Made by a program: the position numbers and the translations under genes. The notes under the pieces were generated by a model. The model searched no databases and was not told where the DNA came from. It saw only the letters and a program-made list of their open reading frames with translations. A DNA stretch of 35,606 nt from Verrucomicrobiota bacterium (lineage in GTDB: Bacteria > Verrucomicrobiota > Verrucomicrobiia > Limisphaerales > JACRJY01), in assembly GCA_016235585.1 (NCBI GenBank), contig JACRJY010000142.1:1-35606 (forward strand), given 5' to 3'. Positions 8,601-16,281 of this stretch are shown one piece after another. How positions within the stretch are numbered: the first letter of the stretch is position 1; every line of letters begins with the position of its first letter.

Positions 8601-9476
8601 AAGTCCGACAAGGCCGCGATGGCGGCAAAGGACACCAGCAAGTCGCTCGGCGAGCGCGTCAAGTCGCTCGAGCAGAACGCGGCGGAATTGAAGCGCAAGC
8701 TGGAGGAGAGCTACCGGCAGCCGCCCAAGCCCGCCAAGCCCGTCGCCGCCGCCGCCCCGGGCCGGGAGGACGTGGACGCCCTGCGGGCGCGCGTCGCCAC
8801 GCTGGAGGCCGCGCCGGTGCCCTTCACCGCCGACGAGCTCAAGCTCATGAGCGAGCCGACCCCGCGCGAGGCGTTGAAGGGTGTCCAGACCGCCCGCAAG
8901 TCCGCCAGGGATTATTCCATTTTGGACTGGCCCGAAGTCAGCGATGCCGAGCGCGCCTTCAACGAGGGCCGTTTCGCCGACGCGGAGCGGAAATACAAGT
9001 TTGCGCTCGCCCGCGACGAAAAGAGCGTCTTCCTGCTCGCCAGCGTGGCCGGCGCGCAGGTCGAGCAGGGCCGGCTGGACGAGGCGGAGCAAAACCTCCA
9101 GCGCGCCCTGTCCCTTGATCGCGACGATCCCGCCAGCCTCGCCACGCTGGGCATCGTGCGGCTGCACCAGAAGCGGTTCGACGAGGCCCTGGAAGTGTTG
9201 AGCCGTGCCAGCAAGCTGGATCCGCGAAATCCCAGCACGCAGAACTTCCTCGGCGTCGCCTTGAGCCAGAAGGGCCACCGCGCCCCGGCGGAGACGGCGT
9301 TGCGCCGCGCGGTGGAGCTGCAGCCCGGCAATCCCGTCGCGCACAATAACCTCGCCGTGGTCTATGCCACGCAGAATCCGCCGTATCTCGAACTGGCCCG
9401 CTGGCACTATCAAAAGGCCCTGACCGGCGGGCACCGGCAGAACGCCGAGCTGGAAAAAATCCTCGGGAGCAAATAG
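5646..9476 (+). CDS. Giant exported coiled-coil protein with C-terminal TPR domain
   Basis: 1276 aa, starting at GTG (5646), a choice supported by the promoter at 5609-5637. Residues 1-20 form a cleavable signal peptide. A short helical region (about 25-90, YRLIQEADLLRQSRQEKPAL) resembles a degenerate TPR. About 115-1000 is nearly continuous Gln/Ala/Lys/Glu-rich coiled coil with an internal 74-residue repeat. A proline-rich linker (KPAKPVAAAAPG) follows, and the C-terminus (about 1093-1265) has clear TPR units such as GRLDEAEQNLQRALSLDRDDP. The layout suggests a long periplasmic rod carrying a TPR binding platform, perhaps spanning or organising the envelope. No enzyme motif is seen. It is divergent from the KAP-LRR gene, sharing a 180-bp intergenic region. 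A long open frame antisense to it is a composition artefact. Confidence 0.9.
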   Translation: MHRLTTIVCGLLLAATLAGRAVEEPDKEYVRIYRLIQEADLLRQSRQEKPALEKFNESKSALEKLQLENPDWYSKVVQFRLNYVNDRLKQMAAAAEGVKPSAVPLITPPGGRSTETEQQLATLVAEMTKLRAEKTELETRLREAQLTASTAAVRDLAKAEEKVRSIQRENDLLKADIEQQQKRITGMVEPAKLEEAQKSLAEATRKLEEQSKTNAALGSLATVNEQLRKQLADAAEQKNAESEKGKQAQQQVEKLKADLTALDKQLKQAQTDTSRAALLKQEQQKVAELEKQLLSLSPLKSANEQLQRQLADAAEKRATQAQALTQAQAEVDAQKKLVQTLETKQADEARKAAAAQKQLEELQQQMTAGTASVQAVNEQLKRQLADAEKKRTAQEQTLTGAQADLEAQKKLVASLEGKQAEEARKAAAAQKQLEELQKQMTAGTTSVQAANDQLKKQLADAEAKRAAQAQSLTQAQAEVDAQKKLVASLEGKQAEEARKAAAAQKQLEELQKQMTAGTASVQAANDQLKKQLADAEKSRAAQEKALATARKDLAAQEKTLEQAQKDAAQVRKDYEAQQARVKSLESGQTQQAGLVAQAQKELAQLKADNADLQQRLKAAAAKDSGMVAREELAKNEAKLRSLQTENDQLKQTLKSQQTQMTSLASRSELEAAQKALAEANKTIAAQEKSQAALDSATQTLRLQTAELKKADAARTQAESRMESLSKELEKARVDLASQQSLAANQESERRRQAEKLKDNAKEIEKLNKERASMEARLRELRPGVFPDAGEVVKLEQRAASLKAENDSLRAEIAQQQLRASRMVDVARLEAAQNSLAAANRQLAEQNKSLAQLGSLQAANDNLRRQLSDMARNRDGRSRTEVSGGGSSSDLQAAGSEIASQERLIRQLRSEKESLAGELEKANRNLVGMRNNAPTRRTVDAAPAASRTPDAGAKQEFAKVAARVQSLEGENRRLLAERNSMAEELFKSDKAAMAAKDTSKSLGERVKSLEQNAAELKRKLEESYRQPPKPAKPVAAAAPGREDVDALRARVATLEAAPVPFTADELKLMSEPTPREALKGVQTARKSARDYSILDWPEVSDAERAFNEGRFADAERKYKFALARDEKSVFLLASVAGAQVEQGRLDEAEQNLQRALSLDRDDPASLATLGIVRLHQKRFDEALEVLSRASKLDPRNPSTQNFLGVALSQKGHRAPAETALRRAVELQPGNPVAHNNLAVVYATQNPPYLELARWHYQKALTGGHRQNAELEKILGSK
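6549..7252 (+). repeat. 222-bp tandem repeat within the coiled-coil gene
   Basis: Units start at 6717, 6939 and 7161 (exact 222-bp spacing, 74 codons), with a diverged, in-phase partial unit before them from about 6549 and a truncated last unit. Each unit encodes KQLEELQKQMTAG through QAEEARKAAAAQ. Near-identical DNA suggests recent unit duplication, so rod length may vary between strains. Confidence 0.9.
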
Positions 9477-9494
9477 CGAAACCGTCCCGGCGGC

Positions 9495-9646
9495 GGGGCG
9501 GCGGGCGCATCCGGGCACCCCGGAGCGCCGGACTCCGATCCGGCAGGGGTGGGAAAACTCCCGACCTGCGCCGATTCGGAGATCGGCGTTCCGCCCGGCC
9601 TGACGGAGTGGGGGCAGCTTGGATGCGCCCCGGGGCGGCGGGCGCA
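9495..9646. repeat. REP-like nested palindromic element flanked by 15-bp direct repeats
   Basis: The core has inverted arms 9521-9543 (CGGAGCGCCGGACTCCGATC start) and 9571-9593, each itself a small hairpin. Inside is a GGGA-AAAC-TCCC stem (about 9551-9562). Outside are the inverted arms GGGCGCATCC (9503-9512) and GGATGCGCCC (9621-9630). The 15-mer GGGGCGGCGGGCGCA occurs at both 9495-9509 and 9632-9646, like a target duplication. It fills the 232-nt gap after the coiled-coil gene and could also act as a transcript end. A related palindrome lies inside ispG (22272-22341). Confidence 0.75.
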
Positions 9647-9708
9647 AAGGAATTGGTTCGACGGCGCGGTGCCCCTTCGGCATCGTCATTCACCAATGTG
9701 ATTCCGCC

Positions 9709-12033
9709 ATGACCGCCGCCGCGCATAATTTTTTCCGGTGCCTGCCCGCGCTTTTCGCGCTGGAGGTGTTTGGTTTTGGCACTGGCCTGGTTGCCGCCGA
9801 TGACCCCGGCCGCCTCTTCCTCTCCGCCACCATCGGCACGGGCGGCGAGACGACGTTCAAGGGCGTCGCCCTCCGCACCGGCCCGGCAAAGGAGGCCACC
9901 GTCTGCTTCGACACCGAGCTGCTGCGGATGTCCGCCGGGTGGACGCACGGCTTCGTCTCGCCCGTGAACCTGATGTCGCGCGGCGAGTATCCGACCAATC
10001 AGGGGCCGCTCACCTTCCTCACGCGCAACCGGCCCGGCTGGGAAAAGGGCGGCGCGCTCGGCAGCCCGCGTCCGCAGCCCTTTGGCCCGCTGCCTGCCGG
10101 GTGGGCGAAGTATCGCGGGCTTTACGCGTGGGACGATGCGGTGGCGATTTCCTACACGGTGGGGAATTGCGACGTGCTGGAGACGCCGGAATATGATCCC
10201 GCCGAAAAAGTTTTCTCGCGGAGCTTCAACCTGGGCAAATCCGCCGAGCCTCTGGCGCTGCTCGTGTGCGAACTGCCCGCGCGCAAAGGGAAGAAGGAGT
10301 TCACCGAGCGCGTCGGCGACGGCAAGCTCGGCCACATCGTCCTCGAAAGCGCGTCCGACGTCATCGCGGCGGGCGTGCAGGGCGCACCCAAGGAGGCGTC
10401 GTGGGAGATCAAGGACAACCATCTTTATCTCAAGCTCCCGCCGTTCCCGCAGCCGGTGAAGTTCCGCGTCGCGCTGTGGAAGGGCGACCGCGAGGACGGC
10501 CTGGACCGCTTTGTCGAGTGGTTCTTCAAAGGGCCGCCGTTCGCGAATCCGAAACTCTTCACCACCGGCGGTGCGCTCCGCTGGCCGGAAACCGTCACCA
10601 CCAAGGGCGAAGTCGCGCCGGACAAGGCGGCCTACGTCGTGGACACGCTCACACTGCCGCTGAAAAATCCCTACGGCTCCGAAATGCTGCTGGGCGGGTT
10701 CGACTTCTTCACCGACGGCCGGCGCGCGGCGGTCTGCACGTTCCACGGCGACGTGTGGATGGTGTCGGGCATTGACGAGAAACTGGAGAAACTGACGTGG
10801 AAGCGCTTCGCCGCCGGGCTGTATCACGCGCTCGGCCTGCGGATTGTGAACGATCAGATTTACGTGCTGGGCCGCGATCAAATCACGCGGCTGCACGATT
10901 TGAACAACGACGGCGAGGCGGACTTCTACGAGAACTTCAACAACGACTGCCAGGTCACGAAGAACTTCCACGAGTTCGCGCTGGATTTGCAGACGGACGC
11001 GGCGGGGAATTTTTATTTCGCCAAGGCCGGCCCGGTGAAAAACGGCGGGCGGGGCTTTGAGACGATTGCCGAGCATCACGGCGCGATGTTCAAGGTGTCG
11101 CCGGGCGGGAAGAAGTTTGAAGTCATCGCCACCGGCTTTCGCGCGCCGAATGGAATGGGCGTCGGGCCGAATGGCGAACTGACCGCCGGCGACAACGAGG
11201 GCACGTGGACGCCCACGTGCCGCCTGAACTGGGTCAGGCCCGGCGGCTTCTACGGCGTCGTGGATCTCGCGCACCGCACGCCGCTACCGACGGATTATGA
11301 CCGTCCGCTCTGCTGGCTGCCCAAGAGCGTGGACAATTCGCCCGGCTCACAGGTCTGGGTGACGACGGACAAGTGGGGGCCGTTCACCGGGCGTCTGCTG
11401 CATCTTTCCTACGGCACCTGCTCGCTGTTCCACGTGTTGAAGGAGGAGGTGGGCGGCCAGGCGCAGGGCGGCGTGGTGCGGTTTCCACTCAACTTCAGCA
11501 GCGGCGTGATGCGCGCGCGCTTCAACCCGCGCGACCACCAGCTCTACGTCGCGGGCATGAAAGGCTGGCAGACGAGCGCCATCCAGCCGGGCTGCCTGCA
11601 ACGCGTGCGCTTCACCGGGCAGCCGGTGTGCCTGCCGCTCGAACTGCGCGCAACCACGAAAGGAATCCGCATCACTTTCACCGAACCGCTCGATGCGAAG
11701 GCGGCGGCGGACGTGGAGAATTATTCCGTCGCGCAGTGGAACTACCTGTGGTCCGCGTCGTATGGCTCGCCGGAGATTTCCACCAAGGCCGCGCCACCCA
11801 CGCCCGGCGAAGACGGCAAGGAGTGGAGCAAGGATCAGAAGCAGCAGCGCGTGCATGACGACATGGCCATCAAGTCCGCGAGCCTTTCCGCCGACGGCCG
11901 GACGGTGTTTCTGGAAATCCCGGACATCGGGCCCGTCATGCAGATGCAGATCAAATACCGGCTGGCGACGGCGGATGGAAGGCCGGTGAACCAGGAAATC
12001 TCGAACACGGTTCACCGCTTGACGGCGGAGTGA
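9709..12033 (+). CDS. Secreted DUF6797-type protein with beta-propeller-like region
   Basis: The start ATG at 9709 gives a signal peptide (MTAAAHNFFRCLPALFALEV...VAA); an upstream in-frame extension to 9619 would overlap the palindromic repeat and is rejected. 774 aa. The N-terminal half shows features I associate with DUF6797 of planctomycete/verrucomicrobial secreted proteins: VCFDTELLRMSAGWTHGF, PRPQPFGPLPAGWAKYRGLY, VAISYTVGNCDVLE. The middle (about 330-640) looks like a PQQ-dehydrogenase-type propeller (GFDFFTDGRRAAVCTFHGDV, RAPNGMGVGPNGELTAGDNE). Relatives I recall often carry a cytochrome c; no CxxCH is present here, so this is a haem-free version. Likely a periplasmic or exported carbohydrate-related protein; substrate unknown. 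No operon partner is obvious. Confidence 0.85.
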   Translation: MTAAAHNFFRCLPALFALEVFGFGTGLVAADDPGRLFLSATIGTGGETTFKGVALRTGPAKEATVCFDTELLRMSAGWTHGFVSPVNLMSRGEYPTNQGPLTFLTRNRPGWEKGGALGSPRPQPFGPLPAGWAKYRGLYAWDDAVAISYTVGNCDVLETPEYDPAEKVFSRSFNLGKSAEPLALLVCELPARKGKKEFTERVGDGKLGHIVLESASDVIAAGVQGAPKEASWEIKDNHLYLKLPPFPQPVKFRVALWKGDREDGLDRFVEWFFKGPPFANPKLFTTGGALRWPETVTTKGEVAPDKAAYVVDTLTLPLKNPYGSEMLLGGFDFFTDGRRAAVCTFHGDVWMVSGIDEKLEKLTWKRFAAGLYHALGLRIVNDQIYVLGRDQITRLHDLNNDGEADFYENFNNDCQVTKNFHEFALDLQTDAAGNFYFAKAGPVKNGGRGFETIAEHHGAMFKVSPGGKKFEVIATGFRAPNGMGVGPNGELTAGDNEGTWTPTCRLNWVRPGGFYGVVDLAHRTPLPTDYDRPLCWLPKSVDNSPGSQVWVTTDKWGPFTGRLLHLSYGTCSLFHVLKEEVGGQAQGGVVRFPLNFSSGVMRARFNPRDHQLYVAGMKGWQTSAIQPGCLQRVRFTGQPVCLPLELRATTKGIRITFTEPLDAKAAADVENYSVAQWNYLWSASYGSPEISTKAAPPTPGEDGKEWSKDQKQQRVHDDMAIKSASLSADGRTVFLEIPDIGPVMQMQIKYRLATADGRPVNQEISNTVHRLTAE

Positions 12034-12079
12034 GGGAGGCAGGGCGTGGCGCGCGGACGAAAATACGGCCAAAAAGTAT

Positions 12080-12108
12080 TTGCATTCCGGCGGCAGGCGG
12101 GCATATTG
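12080..12108 (+). promoter_or_regulatory. Possible promoter of the RRM gene
   Basis: TTGCAT (12080-12085), 17 nt, then ATATTG (12103-12108). If correct, the RRM mRNA has a leader of about 135 nt, in contrast to the near-leaderless genes elsewhere in the window. The -10 match is weak. Confidence 0.35.
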
Positions 12109-12251
12109 CGCGCGCCAGTTAGATTACTTGTCAATTTCAAGGCATGGTGGATCACACGGTTGAACACAGTTCAGTGAGTGATGATTTGAAACCCGGCGGT
12201 CGGGAACAGTCTGGAAAGCGCAGTCAGTCTACGGAAGAAAGTAAAGTCATC

Positions 12252-12602
12252 ATGAGCACAAAACTGTTTGTTGGAAACCTTTCCTTCAACACCACGGAAA
12301 ACGATCTGCAGGATCTGTTTGCCGCCCACGGACCCGTCAGCGAAGTCAACCTGATGATGGATCGGGCCACGGGTCGTCCCCGCGGTTTCGCATTCGTCAC
12401 CATGGCCACGCCGGAAGCCGCCCAGGCGGCGACCCAGGCCCTCAACGGCCAGAGCGTGGATGGCCGCCCCCTCACCGTCAATGAAGCCCGCCCGCGCGAA
12501 GAGCGTCCTCCCGGCGGCGGCTTCGGCGGCGGCGGTGGTCGTGGCCGCAGCGGCGGCGGCGGTGGTGGCGGCGGCGGTTACAACCGCGAGCGCCGTTACT
12601 AA
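12252..12602 (+). CDS. RRM-type RNA-binding protein with glycine-rich tail
   Basis: 116 aa from the ATG at 12252. A single RRM fills residues 1-82, with RNP2 LFVGNL (5-10) and RNP1 RGFAFVTM (aromatic residues in place). The C-terminus is a Gly/Arg-rich tail ending in GYNRERRY, as in bacterial and cyanobacterial Rbp proteins and plant GRPs. It probably binds single-stranded RNA as a chaperone, perhaps under cold or stress. An in-frame ATG at 12144 would add 36 residues of no domain character, so the internal start is preferred; GGAAGAAAG upstream could serve as a loose ribosome-binding site. Monocistronic, closed by a strong terminator at 12623-12660. Confidence 0.93.
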   Translation: MSTKLFVGNLSFNTTENDLQDLFAAHGPVSEVNLMMDRATGRPRGFAFVTMATPEAAQAATQALNGQSVDGRPLTVNEARPREERPPGGGFGGGGGRGRSGGGGGGGGGYNRERRY

Positions 12603-12622
12603 TCCGAACGGTATTCAAAAAG

Positions 12623-12660
12623 CGCGAGGCTTGGTTCGCCAGGCCTCGCGTTTTTCTTTT
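12623..12660 (+). terminator. Rho-independent terminator of the RRM gene
   Basis: A 12-bp stem (12623-12634 with 12639-12650), containing one G-U pair, closed by a UUCG tetraloop and followed by TTTTTCTTTT. Confidence 0.95.
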
Positions 12661-12736
12661 TCATCCCCGGAAGACATGGAGAACACGGAAGGAGTCCGGC
12701 AAAATTCCCTCCCCAATCCGGCGGCGCTCGTGTTCA

Positions 12737-14260
12737 ATGCCGCGCGTGCTTCCATGGAAGAAAGCTTGGTTGAGCGTCGTGTTGTGGCTGAGCGTGGTGA
12801 TGATCTCGCCGGCGGCGTATCTTCCGTCCGCACTCCTGCCGCCCGCCCCCGCGCGGGAGTTTCGCGGCGTGTGGGTCGCGTCCGTCTCGAACATTGACTG
12901 GCCCTCGAAGCCGGGCTTGAGCACGGACGGGCAGAAGCGCGAGCTGCGCGCCCTCCTCGACCGCGCCGCGCAGTTGAAGCTCAACGCGGTCATCCTCCAA
13001 ATCCGCCCGGCGGGCGACGCACTGTATGCCTCGCCCTTCGAGCCGTGGTCGGAGTTTCTCACCGGCCAGATGGGCCGCGCGCCGTCGCCGTTTTACGATC
13101 CGCTGACGTTCGCCGTGGCGGAGGCGCACGCGCGCGGGCTGGAACTGCACGCGTGGCTGAACCCCTACCGCGCCCGCACCGCCGGGGCCAGGTCGCCCGC
13201 CGCCGCCAGCCACATCAGCAAGACGCAGCCGTCGCTCGTGCGGAAATACGGACGCCACCTCTGGCTCGATCCCGGCGATCAGCGCGTTGAGGATTACTGC
13301 GTGAAGGTGTTCCTCGATGTGGCGCGGCGCTATGACATTGACGGGCTGCACATGGACGACCATTTCTATCCGTATCGCGAGAAGGATACGGACGGGAAAT
13401 TTCTGGAGTTCCCCGACGACACGACCTTCCGTTTTTACCAGCGCGCGGGCGGGAAGTTGAACCGCGACGACTGGCGGCGCGAAAATGTGAACCGCCTCGT
13501 GAAGCGGCTCTACACCGCGCTCAAGGCGGAGAAGCCGTGGGTGAAGTTCGGCGTCAGCCCGTTCGGCATCTGGCGGCCTGGCTTTCCAAAAGACATCAAG
13601 GGCATGGACACGTTTGCCGAGACTTACTCCGACTCGCGTCTGTGGCTGGCGAAGGGCTGGCTCGATTATTTCGCGCCGCAGCTTTACTGGAGCATTGACG
13701 CGAAGGCGCAGAGCTTCACCACACTGCTGAACTGGTGGGCCGCGCAGAACACGACGGGCCGCCATCTCTGGCCCGGCTGCAACACCATCGAATCCGGCGG
13801 CAAATGGGAGGCGAAGGAAATCCTCAACCAAATCTCCGTCACGCGGCAGCCGCGCGGCGCGGGCGGGGTCATCCACTACAGCGCGAAGGCGCTGATGCAA
13901 AATCGCGGCGGCATCGCCGACGCGCTGGCGAAGGGGCCGTATGCCCCGCCCGCGCTGATCCCCGCCTCGCCGTGGCTGGACGCAAAGCCGCCGGCCAAAC
14001 CGGCGTTGCAGGCCGAGGGCAAAGGCGGCGACGTGAAACTCGCGTGGCGCGCGGGCGGGGCGGAAAAAGTTTCGTGGTGGGTGGTGCAGACGCGTTTCAA
14101 CGGGCGCTGGACGACGGACATTTTTCCCGGCGCGCAGACCAGCGGCGCGCTGAACCAGAAATTTTCCGCCGCGCCGCCGGAGGTCATCGCGGTGACGGCG
14201 GTGGATCGTTGCGGGAATGCGAGCGCGCCGGTGGTGGTGGAGTGGCGGAGTGGGAAGTGA
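12737..14260 (+). CDS. Secreted GHL10-type glycoside hydrolase (YngK-like)
   Basis: 507 aa with a hydrophobic N-terminus (LSVVLWLSVVMISPAAYL), so probably exported. The domain opens with EFRGVWVASVSNIDWPS, the hallmark of the glycosyl-hydrolase-like 10 family (formerly DUF187). Further supporting segments are LNAVILQIRPAGDALY, ELHAWLNPYRA, YDIDGLHMDDHFYPY (acidic residues at the expected barrel strand), KFGVSPFGIWRP and LDYFAPQLYW. A C-terminal Fn3-like domain (about 415-505) follows. It probably acts on envelope or extracellular glycans; the exact bond is unknown. The ATG at 12737 has no clear ribosome-binding site, and GTG at 12746 is an alternative. Its 3' end overlaps the convergent gene by 77 bp. 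Confidence 0.9.
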   Translation: MPRVLPWKKAWLSVVLWLSVVMISPAAYLPSALLPPAPAREFRGVWVASVSNIDWPSKPGLSTDGQKRELRALLDRAAQLKLNAVILQIRPAGDALYASPFEPWSEFLTGQMGRAPSPFYDPLTFAVAEAHARGLELHAWLNPYRARTAGARSPAAASHISKTQPSLVRKYGRHLWLDPGDQRVEDYCVKVFLDVARRYDIDGLHMDDHFYPYREKDTDGKFLEFPDDTTFRFYQRAGGKLNRDDWRRENVNRLVKRLYTALKAEKPWVKFGVSPFGIWRPGFPKDIKGMDTFAETYSDSRLWLAKGWLDYFAPQLYWSIDAKAQSFTTLLNWWAAQNTTGRHLWPGCNTIESGGKWEAKEILNQISVTRQPRGAGGVIHYSAKALMQNRGGIADALAKGPYAPPALIPASPWLDAKPPAKPALQAEGKGGDVKLAWRAGGAEKVSWWVVQTRFNGRWTTDIFPGAQTSGALNQKFSAAPPEVIAVTAVDRCGNASAPVVVEWRSGK

Positions 14261-14924
14261 ATTCGCCGGGGTGGGCGATGTTCAGCTTTCCCAGCCGTGA
14301 CGATATTTCAAATGCGAAGTCGTAGGCTTGATAGGCCGCAAATAGATCCCTCAATTCCTTGTCGGCGGCTGGCGGACGCGAATAAGCCTCGACGACCAGC
14401 TTGATCGCCTTGCTTGGATAATAGCGCTGCTTGACGACAATCGCTTGACGTAGATTTGACAGTTCGCCGGAAGCTTTAAGCGCGGAACGGTAAGCCAAGT
14501 ATATTTCACGCTCCTTGGGATCGGAAATGGAGTCTGGTGGCGTTGATCTGCCATGCATAAGATTGACGCTGGGCCATTTGACTTCAACAAATTCGCCTCG
14601 CCAAGTCCGCCGGTGCCCGGTTTCCAGCAGGGCCAGATTGGTGAACACGGTTTGCGCCATCTCATTTCGCAGCGCAGGCCAATCGGCCTGCCCGGCCTTT
14701 CTCAACAGTTGAGAGTAGAGCACTTTATCTAACGCCACTTCGATTTTCTTCGGTGCCGTGGTTTCAGGGATAATCGCCTCCAATTCAGCGGCCAGGCGCT
14801 GGTATTCGCGAAGCTCCTTCTCCTTGTCACCGGGCTTGGCCTGGGCTTGAAAAGTCTGCGCCCGGCCCGGCGTCGCGGCGAGAAAACCGAGACAAAGCAT
14901 CAAGAAAAATGTTTTGGAATTCAT
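14184..14924 (-). CDS. Secreted helical protein of unknown function
   Basis: 246 aa from the ATG at 14924, which gives a clean signal peptide (MNSKTFFLMLCLGFLAATPG, cleavage near RAQ). An upstream in-frame ATG at 14948 adds eight residues that weaken the signal. The mature part is helical and charged, with no recognisable domain. The last 25 or so residues (Pro/Ser/Arg-rich) are encoded antisense to the end of the GHL10 gene and look like read-through past an ancestral stop, so the functional protein may end near residue 220. It is downstream of and co-directional with rnpB (36 nt), with no terminator seen between them. I do not recognise the family. Confidence 0.75.
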   Translation of the reverse strand: MNSKTFFLMLCLGFLAATPGRAQTFQAQAKPGDKEKELREYQRLAAELEAIIPETTAPKKIEVALDKVLYSQLLRKAGQADWPALRNEMAQTVFTNLALLETGHRRTWRGEFVEVKWPSVNLMHGRSTPPDSISDPKEREIYLAYRSALKASGELSNLRQAIVVKQRYYPSKAIKLVVEAYSRPPAADKELRDLFAAYQAYDFAFEISSRLGKLNIAHPGEFTSHSATPPPPARSHSRNDPPPSPR

Positions 14925-14960
14925 TCGTTTTGACTGCCGATGGTTCACAAATTGAAAGAT

Positions 14961-15344
14961 GATTTTGGAAGGGCTGTAAGCCGAATTTTGTCTGCGCCCC
15001 TTGCGGGACGGAGAGAATCATTTGTCTGTGCAGCCTTACCCGGAGCCCGGCTTGCGCCGTGGAGCGGGCCGCTCCGAGGCTCCCTATTTGGCCTTGCACC
15101 CGATGGGGTTTTCCGTGCCGCCGTGCTTGCGCGCGGCGCGGTGCGCTCTTACCGCACCTTTTCACCCTTGCTCCGGCTTGCGCCGGGGCGGTTTGTTTTC
15201 TGTGGCACTGTCCGTCGGGAGGCCTCGCGGCCCCGCCGCCCGCGTGTATCCCGGTCGCCCGGGTTACGCGGCATCGCGCCCTGTGGTGTTCGGACTTTCC
15301 TCCCCCGGCTTGCGCCGGAAGCGATCCTCCGCCCTCCCAAAATC
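14961..15344 (-). ncRNA. rnpB: RNase P RNA (bacterial type A)
   Basis: This is the catalytic RNA of RNase P, which matures tRNA 5' ends. On the minus strand it contains the conserved GAGGAAAGTCCGAACACC near the 5' end, GGTGAAAAGGTGCGGTAAGA (CR I region), GACGGACAGTGCCACAG, and the 3' AATTCGGCTTACAG. P1 is a 14-bp helix formed by 15331-15344 and 14961-14974, which fixes both ends at about 384 nt. A promoter lies just upstream (15364-15392), so the primary transcript may start near 15357. A plus-strand frame through this region is an artefact of engB over-extension. Confidence 0.97.
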
Positions 15345-15363
15345 AAAAATCAAAGAACGGCGG

Positions 15364-15392
15364 AAGTTAGCCGATGGCCGGGGTTCCTGCAA
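15364..15392 (-). promoter_or_regulatory. rnpB promoter
   Basis: On the minus strand TTGCAG (15387-15392), a 17-nt spacer, then TAACTT (15364-15369). The predicted start at about 15357 is 13 nt before the P1 helix of RNase P RNA. Confidence 0.65.
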
Positions 15393-15503
15393 GCCGGCAT
15401 CCCTGGCACCCTTGAAAGGGGCGAGGCCCGCGCCCGGAGGCTTCGCGGAATAGATGTTTCCGTGCTGCACATTTGCTGCGACACTCGCCGCTCGTTTCTA
15501 ATT

Positions 15504-16202
15504 GTGAACATCTCATCCGCCATTTTTGACCGCAGCGCGCCGGATCTCGATTCGTGCCCCGACGAGTCGCTGCCGGAGTTCGCCTTTATCGGCCGCTCGA
15601 ACGTCGGCAAGTCGTCGCTGCTGAACATGCTGGCGGGCAAGGATGGGCTGGCGCGTGTCTCGCCGACGCCGGGGTTCACCAAGCTCATCAACTTCTTTAC
15701 GATGAACCGCACGTGGCGGCTGGTGGATCTGCCGGGCTACGGCTTCGCGCAGGTGGCGCGCGCGGATCGCTCGGCGTTCAACGAGGCGGTGGCGGACTAC
15801 CTGTCGCGGCGCGCAAACTTGAACTGCGTCTTCCTGCTGATTGATTCGGGGCTGCCGCCGCAGAAAATCGATCTGGAGTTCGTGCAGTGGCTCGCGGGCA
15901 ACGCCACTCCGTTCGTGCTGGTCTTCACGAAGAGCGACCGCTCCACGCCCGGGGAGGTGCAGGCGAACATCGCCGCGTTCACGGCGGCCATCGCCGGCTG
16001 GTTCGAGCAACTGCCGGAGTTTTTCATCTCCTCTGCCGCGACGGGGCGCGGGCGGAGCGAACTGCTCGGAGTGATCGGCGAATCGCTGGCGGTGCTGGCG
16101 GCGCAGGAACGCGAGGCGGCGGAGCGCGCCGGCCTGCCCGTCCCCAGCCGGAAGGCGAAACAGCCGCCGAAGAAGCGCCCCGATCTCAAGCGGCCGTGGT
16201 GA
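15504..16202 (+). CDS. engB: Ribosome biogenesis GTPase EngB/YsxC
   Basis: GTPase that assists 50S subunit assembly. With the GTG at 15504 the protein has 232 aa. G1 GRSNVGKS is at 30-37, followed by the TPGFTK switch, G3 DLPGYG, G4 TKSD and G5 SSAA, all intact. The C-terminus is extended by a basic tail (KAKQPPKKRPDLKRPW) of a kind that may bind rRNA. The frame is open far upstream (to 14940), but that part is antisense to RNase P RNA, so the start must be near 15504; GTG codons a little upstream are possible. Divergent from rnpB; rsmH follows 79 nt downstream. Confidence 0.93.
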   Translation: MNISSAIFDRSAPDLDSCPDESLPEFAFIGRSNVGKSSLLNMLAGKDGLARVSPTPGFTKLINFFTMNRTWRLVDLPGYGFAQVARADRSAFNEAVADYLSRRANLNCVFLLIDSGLPPQKIDLEFVQWLAGNATPFVLVFTKSDRSTPGEVQANIAAFTAAIAGWFEQLPEFFISSAATGRGRSELLGVIGESLAVLAAQEREAAERAGLPVPSRKAKQPPKKRPDLKRPW

Positions 16203-16265
16203 GCATTATTGGCGGGCGGTGCGAGGGTTCTGGAATCCATTTCCACCGCGCTCCCCGGCTGGCCC

Positions 16266-16274
16266 TGCTATCTG
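16266..16274 (+). promoter_or_regulatory. Extended -10 element before rsmH
   Basis: TGCTATCTG (TG-n-TATCTG) ends 7 nt before the GTG at 16282, so a start at about 16281 would make the mRNA leaderless. No good -35 is seen. Confidence 0.4.
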
Positions 16275-16281
16275 TCTGCAC

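Noticed and set aside
7107-9689. 860-aa open frame antisense to the coiled-coil gene.
   Set aside because: Leu/Arg/Gly-biased shadow of a GC-rich repetitive gene, with no domain or start signal.
8959-11274. 771-aa open frame antisense to the coiled-coil and DUF6797 genes.
   Set aside because: Composition is that of an antisense shadow, and both sense genes have clear domains and signal peptides.
14940-15503. Long N-terminal extension of the engB reading frame.
   Set aside because: It is antisense to RNase P RNA and has no domain sequence; EngB homology starts just after 15504.
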